From: Sphingomonadales bacterium UBA6157
Lineage (GTDB): Bacteria > Pseudomonadota > Alphaproteobacteria > Sphingomonadales > Sphingomonadaceae
NCBI GenBank assembly: GCA_002423025.1
Contig: DIUN01000033.1
Coordinates: forward strand, 22,786 to 51,595
Length of the DNA: 28,810 nt
Direction: 5' to 3'
The notes beneath the pieces were generated by a model. That model was not told the DNA's origin, made no database searches, and saw only the letters and a list, made by a program, of their open reading frames with translations. Made by a program: the position numbers and the translations under genes. Shown here piece by piece: positions 7,559-15,648 of the stretch (within the stretch, counting starts at the first letter, position 1; every line of letters begins with the position of its first letter).

Positions 7559-8493
7559 AGTTTTGCCGGCAGCTTGCCAAGGCACCAGAGCAGGATGGCC
7601 TTCTGGATGTGAAGGCGGTTCTCGGCCTCGGCCCAGACGAGCGAGCGAGGACCATCAATCACGTCAGCAGTAACTTCCTCGCCGCGATGGGCGGGCAGGC
7701 AGTGCAGGAACCAGGCGCCGGGTGCGGCAGCGGCCATCACATCTTTCGTCACCTGGAATGGCATCATGGCGGCGAGCTTGGCCTTGCTGTCGGCCTGTCC
7801 CATCGACACCCATGTATCGGTGACGACGACCTGGGCGTTCTCCACAGCGGCGGTGGCGCTCCGCACGATGCCGATGGCGCCGCCGCGAGCACAGGCGGTC
7901 GCGACAACGGCGGCATCCGGATCATAGCCGTGCGGGACGCCGAGGCGCAGATCGAACCCGAGCACCGAGGCAGCCTCTATGAGCGAATTGGCCATGTTGT
8001 TGCCATCGCCAAGATAGGCCCAGAGCGTGCCCTTGACGCTGCCGGCAGCGGTTTCCTCATAGGTCATGATGTCTGCCAGCACCTGGCAGGGGTGGCTGAG
8101 ATCGCTCAGGCCGTTGACGATGGGGACAGTGGCGGCCTCGGCGAGCGCTTCCAGCGTGATGTGGCTGTTGGTGCGCAGCATGATGATATCGACCATGCGG
8201 CTGAGGACGCGCGCCGTGTCTTCCACCGTCTCGCCGCGGCCAAGCTGCATCTCGCCGGCGCTAGCGACGATGCTGGTGCCGCCAAGCTGGCGGATGGCCA
8301 TATCGAAGCTGAAGCGGGTGCGGGTGCTTGGCTTTTCAAAGATCATCGCCAGGGTGTGGCCGGCGAGCGGCGCATCGGCGTCCGGCGCGCCCTTTGGCAG
8401 GCCGATGCGGGCCTCCTTGCGGCGGTGTGCCTCATCGAGGATGGCGCGCAGCCCGGCGGCAGTGGGGGCAGCGAGATCAAGAAAATTCGGCAT
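7555..8493 (-). CDS. argF: Ornithine carbamoyltransferase, anabolic
   Basis: A 312-residue enzyme forming citrulline from ornithine and carbamoyl phosphate. The carbamoyl-phosphate site is STRTR at residues 56-60, with HPCQ at 134-137. The ornithine-binding DTWVSMGQ and the catalytic HCLPAHRGEEV lie in the C-terminal half. Full length. It sits between argD and hslO on the minus strand, which fits an arginine operon continuing into hslO-queC-queE. A 78-base spacer separates it from argD and holds two hairpins. Confidence 0.96.
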   Translation of the reverse strand: MPNFLDLAAPTAAGLRAILDEAHRRKEARIGLPKGAPDADAPLAGHTLAMIFEKPSTRTRFSFDMAIRQLGGTSIVASAGEMQLGRGETVEDTARVLSRMVDIIMLRTNSHITLEALAEAATVPIVNGLSDLSHPCQVLADIMTYEETAAGSVKGTLWAYLGDGNNMANSLIEAASVLGFDLRLGVPHGYDPDAAVVATACARGGAIGIVRSATAAVENAQVVVTDTWVSMGQADSKAKLAAMMPFQVTKDVMAAAAPGAWFLHCLPAHRGEEVTADVIDGPRSLVWAEAENRLHIQKAILLWCLGKLPAKL

Positions 8494-8520
8494 TGCTTGG
8501 TGTTCCGAATGGCTGGCGGG

Positions 8521-8563
8521 GCGTGGAAGGCTCCACGCCCGATCCCTCCCCGGCCAGGGAGGG
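8521..8563. repeat. Two tandem hairpins in the argD-argF spacer
   Basis: GCGTGG (8521-8526) pairs with CCACGC (8533-8538), and CCCTCCC (8544-8550) pairs with GGGAGGG (8557-8563). Both are perfect short stems with 6-base loops. Neither is followed by a T-run on the transcribed strand. They may protect the argD message end or modulate argF expression relative to argD. GC-rich stems of this kind are common between genes in such genomes. Confidence 0.45.
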
Positions 8564-8571
8564 AAGTGGCG

Positions 8572-9759
8572 TCAGGCGGCGACGGCGGGCTTGAAGGCGC
8601 TGGCGGCGGCAGAGAGCCGATCGACGCATTCGCGGATATGGTGCTCTTCGATGATCAGTGGCGGCAGCAGGCGAACGACATTCTCGCCGGCGGCAACGGC
8701 GAGTATGCCATGGCTGCGGGCAAAATTGACGAACTCCCGGCTATCGGACTTGAGCTTGAGGCCGAGCATTAGGCCCATGCCGCGCACGCTCTCGAACAGA
8801 TCGTCATGGTTGGGAATCATCTGCTCGAGGCTGGCGCGCAGCCGGGCAGACATGGCGTTGACATGGGCGAGGAATGCCGGCTCGGTAACGATATCGAGCA
8901 CCGCCTCGCAGGCCGCCATGGCGAGAGGGTTGCCGCCATAGGTGCTGCCATGCGTGCCGATGACCATGCCGGAAGCGGCATGCTCGGTGGCGAGGCAGGC
9001 GCCAACGGGGAAGCCGCCGCCGATGCCCTTGGCAATCGCCATGATGTCCGGCTTCACACCATATTGCTCATGGGCGAAGAGCGTGCCGGTGCGGGCGACG
9101 CCGCACTGCACCTCATCAAGGATCAGCATCAGGCCGTGCTCGTCGCACAGGGCGCGCAGTCCCTTGAGGAATTCCTGCGTCGCCGGGCGAATGCCGCCTT
9201 CGCCCTGCACCGGCTCGACAAGGATGCCGCCGATGCTCGGGTCGATCGCGGCTTCCACGGCGGCGAGATCGTTGAAGGGCAGCACATGGAACCAGTCCGG
9301 CAGCGGCTCGAAGCCCTTGCGCATCTTCTCCTGATTTGTCGCGGCGATGGTGGCCAGCGTGCGGCCATGAAAGGCATTGGAGAAGGTGAGGATGCGGAAT
9401 TTCTCAGGATGGCCGGCAGCATATTGGTGGCTGCGGCAGGTCTTGATCGCGCACTCGATAGCCTCGGCACCACTGTTGGTGAAGAACACCGTATCGGCAA
9501 AGGTCAGGTCCACGAGCCGCTGGGCGAGGTTTGCCTGCGCCGGCACCTTGTAAAGATTGGAGGTGTGCATGAGCGTGGCGGCCTGCTTCTGTATGGCGCC
9601 GACGAGGTGCGGATGGCCATGACCGAGGATGTTCACCGCGATGCCGCTGGCGAAATCCAGCCATTCCCTGCCCTGCGCGTCATAGAGGTAACAGCCGTCT
9701 CCGCGCACCGGCTCGACCTCGCAACGGCCATAGACGGGCATGAGGGGCGTGATGGTCAT
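8572..9759 (-). CDS. argD: Acetylornithine aminotransferase (class-III PLP)
   Basis: A 395-residue class-III aminotransferase. It converts N-acetylglutamate semialdehyde to N-acetylornithine with glutamate, and may also serve in lysine synthesis. Marks are the PLP phosphate-binding FFTNSGAEA (residues 92-100), NAFHGRT, Asp215 in ILDEVQCG, and the Schiff-base Lys244 in AIAKGIGGG. The start MTITPLMPVYGRCEVEPV at 9759 matches family starts. A longer frame to 10020 runs through the divergent SRAP gene and is spurious. It heads the leftward string argD-argF-hslO-queC-queE. A leader terminator-like hairpin precedes it. Confidence 0.95.
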   Translation of the reverse strand: MTITPLMPVYGRCEVEPVRGDGCYLYDAQGREWLDFASGIAVNILGHGHPHLVGAIQKQAATLMHTSNLYKVPAQANLAQRLVDLTFADTVFFTNSGAEAIECAIKTCRSHQYAAGHPEKFRILTFSNAFHGRTLATIAATNQEKMRKGFEPLPDWFHVLPFNDLAAVEAAIDPSIGGILVEPVQGEGGIRPATQEFLKGLRALCDEHGLMLILDEVQCGVARTGTLFAHEQYGVKPDIMAIAKGIGGGFPVGACLATEHAASGMVIGTHGSTYGGNPLAMAACEAVLDIVTEPAFLAHVNAMSARLRASLEQMIPNHDDLFESVRGMGLMLGLKLKSDSREFVNFARSHGILAVAAGENVVRLLPPLIIEEHHIRECVDRLSAAASAFKPAVAA

Positions 9760-9800
9760 GACGTTCGCTCCGTGCTGCGCCAGGGAAACTGCGCAAACGC

Positions 9801-9825
9801 AAAAAGGCGGTCCTGAGTGACCGCC
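9801..9825 (-). terminator. Intrinsic terminator/attenuator-like hairpin in the argD leader
   Basis: Read on the minus strand, GGCGGTC and GACCGCC form a perfect 7-bp stem with a 6-base loop, directly followed by five T. This is the form of a rho-independent terminator. It lies 42 bases upstream of the argD ATG and downstream of any argD promoter in the argD/SRAP gap, so it may attenuate argD. A second weaker stem (GGGG/CCCC, 9851-9865) lies upstream of it. A minus-strand reading frame of 12 codons starts at 9896, but it has only one Arg codon. Confidence 0.55.
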
Positions 9826-9894
9826 CTTGGGCCGTATAGCGGCTTGTGGAGGGGCTCTCAACCCCGATAGGCTTGCGGCAAATGGAGTGCAGCC

Positions 9895-10461
9895 ATGTGC
9901 AACCGCTATCGTCTGAGTGCAACCGAGGCGGATCTTGCGGCGGCGCTGGGCGTGGAGCTCGATGACGTGAGCTTGCCGCCGGATGAATTGTTCCCCAAGC
10001 GCCCGGCGCTGGTGGTACACAGCGAGGGTTCCGGCCGCTGCCCCGAGGTGATGCGCTGGGGCTTTCCCGGCCCGGCAGGCGCCAAGGCGCCCGTCACGAA
10101 TGTGCGCAATCTTGAAAGTTTATTCTGGCGTGGCGTGCTGGGCCAGGCGGCTCAACGCTGCCTCGTGCCGGCCACCGAATTCTGCGAGTGGGAGGGCGAG
10201 CCGGGCCACAAGCTGGCGCGCTGGTTCAGCGTGCCGAGCCGATCGATCTTCAACTTCGCCGGTGTGTGGCGCGAAACAGCGGAGGGCCGGGTGTTCGCCA
10301 TTCTCACCTGCGAGCCGAACGCGCTGGTTGCCGCTGTGCACCCCAAGGCTATGCCGGTGATCCTCCACGCCGAGGATGAGGCCGCTTGGCTGGGGGATGA
10401 CTGGGCGGAAGTGCGGGCACTGGCCGGGCCATATCCATCACAGCTCATGGCGGTGCATTAA
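9895..10461 (+). CDS. SOS response-associated peptidase family protein (YedK/HMCES type)
   Basis: A 188-residue SRAP-domain protein. The family crosslinks covalently to abasic sites in single-stranded DNA through the N-terminal Cys exposed after Met removal. The start is fixed by this: the protein begins MCNRYRL, so Cys2 is the nucleophile. Other active-site positions are present: Asn69/Asn72 in TNVRNLES, Glu98 in FCEWEG, and His149 in VHPKAMPVIL. It is slightly shorter than E. coli YedK. No obvious LexA box is seen upstream. It is divergent from argD, with 135 bases between the starts, and no functional tie to its neighbours is apparent. Confidence 0.9.
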   Translation: MCNRYRLSATEADLAAALGVELDDVSLPPDELFPKRPALVVHSEGSGRCPEVMRWGFPGPAGAKAPVTNVRNLESLFWRGVLGQAAQRCLVPATEFCEWEGEPGHKLARWFSVPSRSIFNFAGVWRETAEGRVFAILTCEPNALVAAVHPKAMPVILHAEDEAAWLGDDWAEVRALAGPYPSQLMAVH

Positions 10462-10538
10462 CGCGCCAAGCGACCGTTGACGACTCAAGAAAAGACGCTG
10501 GATTTCTCAATTAAGATCTCGACGTGGAACAGAAGTAT

Positions 10539-10557
10539 CCATAACTTAAAGTTATGG
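10539..10557. promoter_or_regulatory. Candidate LysR-type operator upstream of the TonB receptor
   Basis: CCATAACTTAAAGTTATGG is a perfect 19-base palindrome with a single central base. It contains the LysR box T-N11-A (TAACTTAAAGTTA). Its outer frame, CCATA-N9-TATGG, is the same as in the two other candidate operators at 19382-19400 and 25296-25314, but the inner nine bases differ. It lies 177 bases before the receptor ATG in an AT-rich, otherwise gene-free stretch. Confidence 0.55.
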
Positions 10558-10634
10558 TTTGCTGTCATTTGCCTTTGGGAAGAAATTTCGAGCAAACAAA
10601 CTGCCACCAGACCCATTCATCTGCCTGATGGATA

Positions 10635-10657
10635 GGCGATTGATATTGATTATCGCC
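10635..10657. repeat. Inverted repeat in the TonB receptor leader
   Basis: GGCGAT (10635-10640) and ATCGCC (10652-10657) flank an 11-base AT-rich centre containing GATATTGAT. It is about 77 bases upstream of the receptor start. It could be a second regulator site or a leader stem-loop. No other structure stands out in 10462-10733. Confidence 0.35.
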
Positions 10658-10733
10658 GATTAGTGTTCTGCGCGACCCTCTGTTTAGGGAATGGCCAGTG
10701 CATCGATGCGCTGGCCACAAGGGAGGGTGCATC

Positions 10734-12905
10734 ATGAGACATTTCGCAAGGTTGCTGCTTGGCTGTTCGGTGTTCGTGGCAACGCCACTGCTGGCGCAGG
10801 TTCAGTCCGCGGGTTCAGATTCCGGGCTTGAGGAGATTATCGTCACGGCGCAGCGCACCCAGTCCAAGCTGCAGGAAACCCCGATTGCGATCACGGCCCT
10901 CACGGCCGGGGCCATTGCCGATCAGCAGATTCTGTCCACCCAGGATATCGCCAAAGCGGTGCCGGGCCTGACGCTCAACCCAGTCACGGCCAATCCCTCG
11001 ACCTTCCAGATCGGCCTACGCGGCGGGTCCGAGCAGACCAGCGGACTGATTGTCTCGGAGCCGGTCGTCGGCATTTATGTGGATGATGTCTATCGCGGCC
11101 GCATGCAGGGCTCGAATTTCCAGCTAAGCGATATCGAGCGGATTGAAGTGCTGCGCGGGCCGCAGGGCACGCTTTATGGTCGCAACACGTTCTCGGGTGC
11201 GCTCAAGGTCGTAACCCGCACTCCCGGTGCGGCGGACAGCTGGGTGAAGGCCTCGGTTGGATACGGCAGTTTCGACGAGTTTCGCGGCGATGCCAGCATC
11301 GGCGGCCCGGTGGCGGAAAACCTCGGCGCGTCAGTGTCGCTGTTCTATCGTGATCAGTCCGACGGCTGGATCTTCAACCGCGCGCTGAACCGAGATGTCG
11401 GCCGTGAGCGCAACTTCGCCGGCCGCGCCAAGCTGGCCTATGACAATGGTCCGCTGCGCGTCACAGGCTCGGTTTCGTACACCGATGATGACAATGACGG
11501 TTATATCCCGGTCAACGTGCAGTTCGTGCCGGACGCGGCCCGGATCAATTATGCCACCCGGGTATTCAGTTCCGATGCCCAGCCGGCATTCGGCACGAAT
11601 CCCTATATCGTTTCGACGCCCACGGTTTCGCGCGGCGCAACCAGCGTCTTCACCGCCACGCTCGATATCGCCTATGATGTCGGCGCTACGACCTTCCGCT
11701 CGATCACCGGCTATGTGGATGTCAAGGACCTGTTCCGCTGGGATATCACTGGCGGCCTCGAGGTTGCGCCCGGTAGCTTCATCTCGACCTTTGACCGGCT
11801 TTCCACCTCGGATGCCAGCCAGTGGAGCCAGGAACTCCAGGCTACCGGCACGGCTCTCGATGATCGACTGACCTGGCTTGCCGGTGTCTATTATTTCCGC
11901 GAAACCGGCCGGCAAGATTTCGTCGACACGCTCGGGCTGTTCGGTTTGCCGACCTTTCCGCTCTTCGACCAGAACACCCGTACGACCTCATGGGCCGGCT
12001 TCGTGCAGGGCACGTTTGCGCTCACGGAAAAGACGTCGCTGACGCTGGGCGGCCGTTATACCACCGACAAGAAGGATTTTGACGCGGTCATCGCCGCGCC
12101 GTCCAACATCGCGGTGACGCTGGGTGAAACCTTCAACGCCTTTACGCCCAAGTTCGGCATCGAGCACAAGTTCAACGATGATGTGCTGGCTTATGCGTCA
12201 GTCTCGCGCGGCTTTAAGGCCGGCGGCTTCAATGGCTTGTCTCGTGATCCGCGCGTGCTGGCGTTAACCTATCGCCCGCAGACGGTCTGGGCCTATGAGG
12301 CGGGCCTCAAGTCCGAGCTGTTCGACAGGCGACTGCGCGCCAATTTCGCTGCTTTCATAAACGATATAACCGACCTTCAGCAGACGGTGACACGCCCGGA
12401 CGGCACCTTCCCTCAGGAAAATGTCGGCGATGCGCGGGTTTGGGGCATCGAGGCCGAGTTCTCGGCACGACCCGTTCCCGGTCTCGATCTGAGCGCGTCG
12501 GTGAGCTACAACAATGGCGCCTTCAAGCGGCTGATTCCAACGTCTGACGCTTTCCTGGCCGGCGCCAAGGGGCTTCCGCTCGTTTCGGAATGGACGGCAC
12601 GAATGGGGGCTGTTTACGAACAGCCGCTGAGCGACAGGATGAAGGCCCGCATCGGTGCCAATATGGCCTATACTGGGGATTTTTTCGCCAATGTTACCAA
12701 TGTGCTGGTAATTTCAGGCTATACGCGCGTCGATGGCTTTGTGGCGCTGGCCACGAGCGACGATAAATGGGAACTCAACCTCTCTGGCCAGAACCTGACC
12801 GATGCGACGACCTACGTCAGCGGCATCGTATCTGCGCCTTTCCCTACAGCTCTGACGCCGCTGCGGCCAAGGACCTGGATGCTGCAATTGAAGTATAACT
12901 ATTAG
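10734..12905 (+). CDS. TonB-dependent outer-membrane receptor
   Basis: A 723-residue outer-membrane beta-barrel that imports a ligand using TonB energy. A signal peptide is clear (MRHFARLLLGCSVFVATPLLAQ, cleavage near LLA-Q). The mature N-terminus has the TonB-box/plug start EEIIVTAQR. The plug follows (about residues 40-160) with IERIEVLRGPQGTLYGRNTFSGALKVVTR, then the barrel. It ends RTWMLQLKYNY with an aromatic terminal residue. I chose the ATG at 10734 because a GGGAGGG precedes it and the signal peptide starts there. Receptors of this kind in sphingomonads often serve catabolic substrates rather than siderophores. Its place beside the catabolic operon and the shared upstream dyad support uptake of that pathway's substrate. 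The ligand is unknown. Confidence 0.94.
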   Translation: MRHFARLLLGCSVFVATPLLAQVQSAGSDSGLEEIIVTAQRTQSKLQETPIAITALTAGAIADQQILSTQDIAKAVPGLTLNPVTANPSTFQIGLRGGSEQTSGLIVSEPVVGIYVDDVYRGRMQGSNFQLSDIERIEVLRGPQGTLYGRNTFSGALKVVTRTPGAADSWVKASVGYGSFDEFRGDASIGGPVAENLGASVSLFYRDQSDGWIFNRALNRDVGRERNFAGRAKLAYDNGPLRVTGSVSYTDDDNDGYIPVNVQFVPDAARINYATRVFSSDAQPAFGTNPYIVSTPTVSRGATSVFTATLDIAYDVGATTFRSITGYVDVKDLFRWDITGGLEVAPGSFISTFDRLSTSDASQWSQELQATGTALDDRLTWLAGVYYFRETGRQDFVDTLGLFGLPTFPLFDQNTRTTSWAGFVQGTFALTEKTSLTLGGRYTTDKKDFDAVIAAPSNIAVTLGETFNAFTPKFGIEHKFNDDVLAYASVSRGFKAGGFNGLSRDPRVLALTYRPQTVWAYEAGLKSELFDRRLRANFAAFINDITDLQQTVTRPDGTFPQENVGDARVWGIEAEFSARPVPGLDLSASVSYNNGAFKRLIPTSDAFLAGAKGLPLVSEWTARMGAVYEQPLSDRMKARIGANMAYTGDFFANVTNVLVISGYTRVDGFVALATSDDKWELNLSGQNLTDATTYVSGIVSAPFPTALTPLRPRTWMLQLKYNY

Positions 12906-12913
12906 GATTTTAT

Positions 12914-12941
12914 CCCCCCTCTCCCGAAAGGGTGAGGGGGG
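12914..12941. terminator. Strong GC hairpin between convergent receptor and dehydrogenase genes
   Basis: CCCCCCTC (12914-12921) pairs with GAGGGGGG (12934-12941). After a T-T mismatch, an inner CCC/GGG stem closes a GAAA tetraloop. It lies between the receptor stop (12905) and the convergent dehydrogenase stop (12946). The flank on the minus-strand side is AT-rich (ATAAAAT), while the plus-strand side has no T-run. It probably serves as a terminator, mostly for the leftward operon. Confidence 0.6.
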
Positions 12942-12945
12942 CATG

Positions 12946-14049
12946 TCAGGGTAGCAGCACCGCCTTGGTAACGTGTCCGGCATGCTGGTCTGCGATGGCG
13001 CGGGAGATGTCTGCCAAGGGGTAGGTCCGTATCATACGGTCGAATGGTAACCGCCCCGCACGGAAGTGTGCGATCAGTACCGGGATAAAGAGGTCCGGAT
13101 CGCTGTCTCCCTCCACGATGCCGCGGACGCTCTGGCCCATACTGATAAGTTGGTTGATATCGCCAGGCAGGGCTGTCCCGGGCGGTGAGGCGGCGACGAC
13201 GCCAAGAACGCCCCTGCTGCCGAGGCAGGCCATGGCGCCTGCGAGGGCTGCAGGGATGCCTGTTGAATCAAATGCGTAATCGACACCCATTGGCACGATG
13301 GCGCGGATGGCAGCGGCAAGATCGGGCGTGGTGGCTGGGTCGAGAAGGTGAGTGGCGCCAAACTCCAGGCCAAGCGCGCGGCGGCTTTGCTGCGGCTCGA
13401 ACAGGATGATCGTGGCGCAGCCCTGCAGCCTTGCGCCCATTACGGCGCTGAGGCCCACCGATCCGCCGCCAAGGATGAGGATGCTGCTGCCGTGCCGGGC
13501 TGCAAGCGAATTGATTACGCCGCCGGCTCCGGTCTGGATGCCGCAGCCGAGTGGCCCGAGCAGCTCCAGCGGCAAATCGTAATCGACGCGCACGACATTG
13601 CTTTCCTGCGTCAGCGCATGGCTTGCGAATGAGGATTGGCCGAAGAAATTGCTGGCGACCGGGCCATTGGCATTACTGATGGTTGCCGAACCATCGCTGC
13701 GGGCACCAGCAAAATTGAGCGATGGCATGGACCGGCAATAAGCAGGGGAGTGGTCGGTGCAACGGTCGCATGCCCCGCAGGAGCGGAAGGTAAGGATCAC
13801 ATGATCGCCCGGCTTCACTTTGGTGACTGCCTCTCCAACGGCCTCCACCACGCCGGCGCCTTCATGGCCAAGCACAGCGGGAGCGTTGTTCCAGGCCGCG
13901 CCGAATTCGCTGATCATCAGATCGGTATGGCAAAGGCCTACACCCACAATACGGACCCGGATTTCATTGCTGCGGGGGGCATCGAGTGTCACGGTTTCGA
14001 GCACGAAGCCAGGTTTCCCCGGATGGCAAACTGCAGCGGTCATTTTCAT
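12946..14049 (-). CDS. Zinc-dependent alcohol dehydrogenase (MDR, aryl/benzyl-alcohol type)
   Basis: A 367-residue medium-chain dehydrogenase. Catalytic zinc ligands are Cys40 (GLCHTD), His62 with Glu63 (GHEGAG) and the later Cys in LGPLGCGIQTG. The structural zinc site is Cys91, Cys94, Cys97 and Cys105. The nucleotide fold LILGGGSVGLSAV follows, and an acidic residue after the second strand (LFEP) suggests NAD. NFAGARSDGS and FFGQSSFASHA resemble aryl-alcohol dehydrogenases of the XylB type. The start at 14049 has GGAAGGA about 7 bases upstream, and a second ATG lies two codons on. It is the last gene of the eight-gene leftward operon, 13 bases after the SDR. It likely oxidises an alcohol intermediate; the substrate is unknown. 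Confidence 0.9.
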   Translation of the reverse strand: MKMTAAVCHPGKPGFVLETVTLDAPRSNEIRVRIVGVGLCHTDLMISEFGAAWNNAPAVLGHEGAGVVEAVGEAVTKVKPGDHVILTFRSCGACDRCTDHSPAYCRSMPSLNFAGARSDGSATISNANGPVASNFFGQSSFASHALTQESNVVRVDYDLPLELLGPLGCGIQTGAGGVINSLAARHGSSILILGGGSVGLSAVMGARLQGCATIILFEPQQSRRALGLEFGATHLLDPATTPDLAAAIRAIVPMGVDYAFDSTGIPAALAGAMACLGSRGVLGVVAASPPGTALPGDINQLISMGQSVRGIVEGDSDPDLFIPVLIAHFRAGRLPFDRMIRTYPLADISRAIADQHAGHVTKAVLLP

Positions 14050-14062
14050 CCGCCAGTCCTTC

Positions 14063-14818
14063 CTAGCCAGCCGTCTGGCCGCCATCGATGCGGATGGTGC
14101 TGCCGTTGACGAAGCGGGCTTCATCGCTGAGCAGCCAGGTGACGAGACTGGCGATGTCCGTCATCTTGCCGAACTGGCCGCCGGGGATGCCGGCGCGCAG
14201 GTTGGTGAAGATCTCAGGCATCTGCAACTCGAAGGCCTGCATCTTTTCAGTCTCGATGATGCCGGGAGCTATGACGTTCACACGGATGCCGGCATCACCA
14301 TATTCCAGCGCGGCAGAGTGGCTCAGGCCGATGACGCCCCATTTAGCAGCGGAATAATCCGCCATGTTGCGTGTGCCGCGCACTCCGGCCGCTGAGGCAT
14401 TGTTGACGATGCAGCCCCCGCCTGCGGCCATCAGCAGCGGAATCTCGGCCTTCATCAGCAGGAACGGCGCGGTGAGATTGGTAGCGATGGTGGCATGCCA
14501 GCGCTCATCCGGCGTTTCATGGATCGGGGAGCTGCCGTAAGTGGCGCCGAGATTGTTGAAAGCGCAATCCAGTTTTCCGAACTGGCTGGAAACGAGCGCA
14601 AAGGCTTCAGCTATGGAGGTGGGGTCGGTGCCGTCGAGCGCCAGCGGCATGGCCTTGCCGCCGGCGGCGCGGATTCGAGTGGCGACCTGCTCGCAGTCTG
14701 CGAGCCTCCGGGCGGCGGCGATGACTGTGGCGCCCTCGGCACCGGCACGCAGCGCTGTTTCGCGGCCCATGCCGGAACTGGCACCTACGATCAGGCAGAT
14801 CTTTTCGCTCAGCCGCAT
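14063..14818 (-). CDS. Short-chain dehydrogenase/reductase (classical SDR)
   Basis: A 251-residue classical SDR. The cofactor motif is GASSGMG (12-18). The usual NNAG appears as NNLG (88-91). The catalytic tetrad is Asn114, Ser142, Tyr155 and Lys159 (YSAAK). The C-terminal FVNGSTIRIDGGQTAG is standard. ARR after the second strand suggests possible NADP preference. Its start overlaps the upstream alpha/beta-fold gene by 10 bases, so it is co-transcribed. It is one of two dehydrogenases in the operon, so two hydroxyl/carbonyl steps are expected. Confidence 0.92.
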   Translation of the reverse strand: MRLSEKICLIVGASSGMGRETALRAGAEGATVIAAARRLADCEQVATRIRAAGGKAMPLALDGTDPTSIAEAFALVSSQFGKLDCAFNNLGATYGSSPIHETPDERWHATIATNLTAPFLLMKAEIPLLMAAGGGCIVNNASAAGVRGTRNMADYSAAKWGVIGLSHSAALEYGDAGIRVNVIAPGIIETEKMQAFELQMPEIFTNLRAGIPGGQFGKMTDIASLVTWLLSDEARFVNGSTIRIDGGQTAG

Positions 14819-15648
14819 TGCTTATCCTCCTCGGCCAGAAACGCATTGATCGTCGCAGCCTTGTCGGGCGTGTCGCGCGCAGCAACAGCCTCTGCTGCTG
14901 GCATCAGGGCAAAGGCCGCTTCGGCATTGGAATCGAGCGGGCCATGCTCGCCATGCAGCCAAAGCGTCTTGTGGGTCACCAATGGCAGCCGAGCCAGCAC
15001 ATCGTGGCGGAATACCGCTTCATAGGGCTGGTGGTAGCTATCGAGCGCGCCCAGCAGGTCCATGGTCAGATCATGGAGTAGGCGCGGCTCGAACTGGCCG
15101 CCCTGGCGCAGGTGGGCTGTGTCCTTGCGATAGTGCGGCCAAAAGATCATCTGGTCGCGGATCAGGTTCCAGGCCCAGGGGAATTGCGTGCCCGAGGAGT
15201 CCGGCACGCGTGGTGGGGCGTAGAGCGCGAGGAACTCGGCGCGCTGTTCTGGTGCAAGAATGGCGACGCCATCAAGGACTATGCGCCGCACCCGACGGGG
15301 GTGAGCGATCGCCCATTCGATGGCAATGTGCGCGCCAGTGTGGGTACCATAAAGATCAATCTGCGGGTGCCCGAGAGTATCGCAAAGCGTGTCCAGCATT
15401 GAAGCATAGCTGGTCAGGCTGGGTTGGGCATCGGCAGGCGGGCAGGAGAGGCCGTTACCGGGTGTGTCAGGAAGGATCACCCGGCGCTTGGCGGCGATGG
15501 AGACGGCCAGCGGCTCCAGCGATTTCGATGAGGCGGGCGAAGCGTGCAGCATGACGAGAGGTACGCTGCCCTCCGACCCTGCTGAACGGTAGTGAAGCAG
15601 CCCTTCGGCAAGCCGTGCGAAGCCGCGATCGATCAGGATGTCACTCAT
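14809..15648 (-). CDS. Alpha/beta-hydrolase-fold protein lacking the catalytic Ser
   Basis: A 279-residue alpha/beta-hydrolase-fold protein: LVMLHASPASS forms the oxyanion region, ILPDTPGNGLS the family Asp-rich turn, and DLYGTHTGAHIA the nucleophile elbow. The elbow reads G-T-H103-T-G instead of G-x-S-x-G, so His (codon CAC at 15340-15342) stands where Ser should be. The C-terminal region where the triad His is expected reads AVAARDTPDKAA with no His. The classical triad therefore seems lost. It may be a non-hydrolytic member, such as a cofactor-free lyase or dioxygenase-like enzyme, or use His differently. It has an ATGA overlap with the upstream OCD-family gene and a 10-base overlap with the SDR downstream. 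No signal peptide is seen. Confidence 0.85.
   Translation of the reverse strand: MSDILIDRGFARLAEGLLHYRSAGSEGSVPLVMLHASPASSKSLEPLAVSIAAKRRVILPDTPGNGLSCPPADAQPSLTSYASMLDTLCDTLGHPQIDLYGTHTGAHIAIEWAIAHPRRVRRIVLDGVAILAPEQRAEFLALYAPPRVPDSSGTQFPWAWNLIRDQMIFWPHYRKDTAHLRQGGQFEPRLLHDLTMDLLGALDSYHQPYEAVFRHDVLARLPLVTHKTLWLHGEHGPLDSNAEAAFALMPAAEAVAARDTPDKAATINAFLAEEDKQCG

Noticed and set aside
9760..10020. N-terminal extension of argD upstream of 9759
   Set aside because: The extra residues cross the divergent SRAP gene and do not resemble class-III aminotransferases; the family start is MTITPLMPVYG at 9759.
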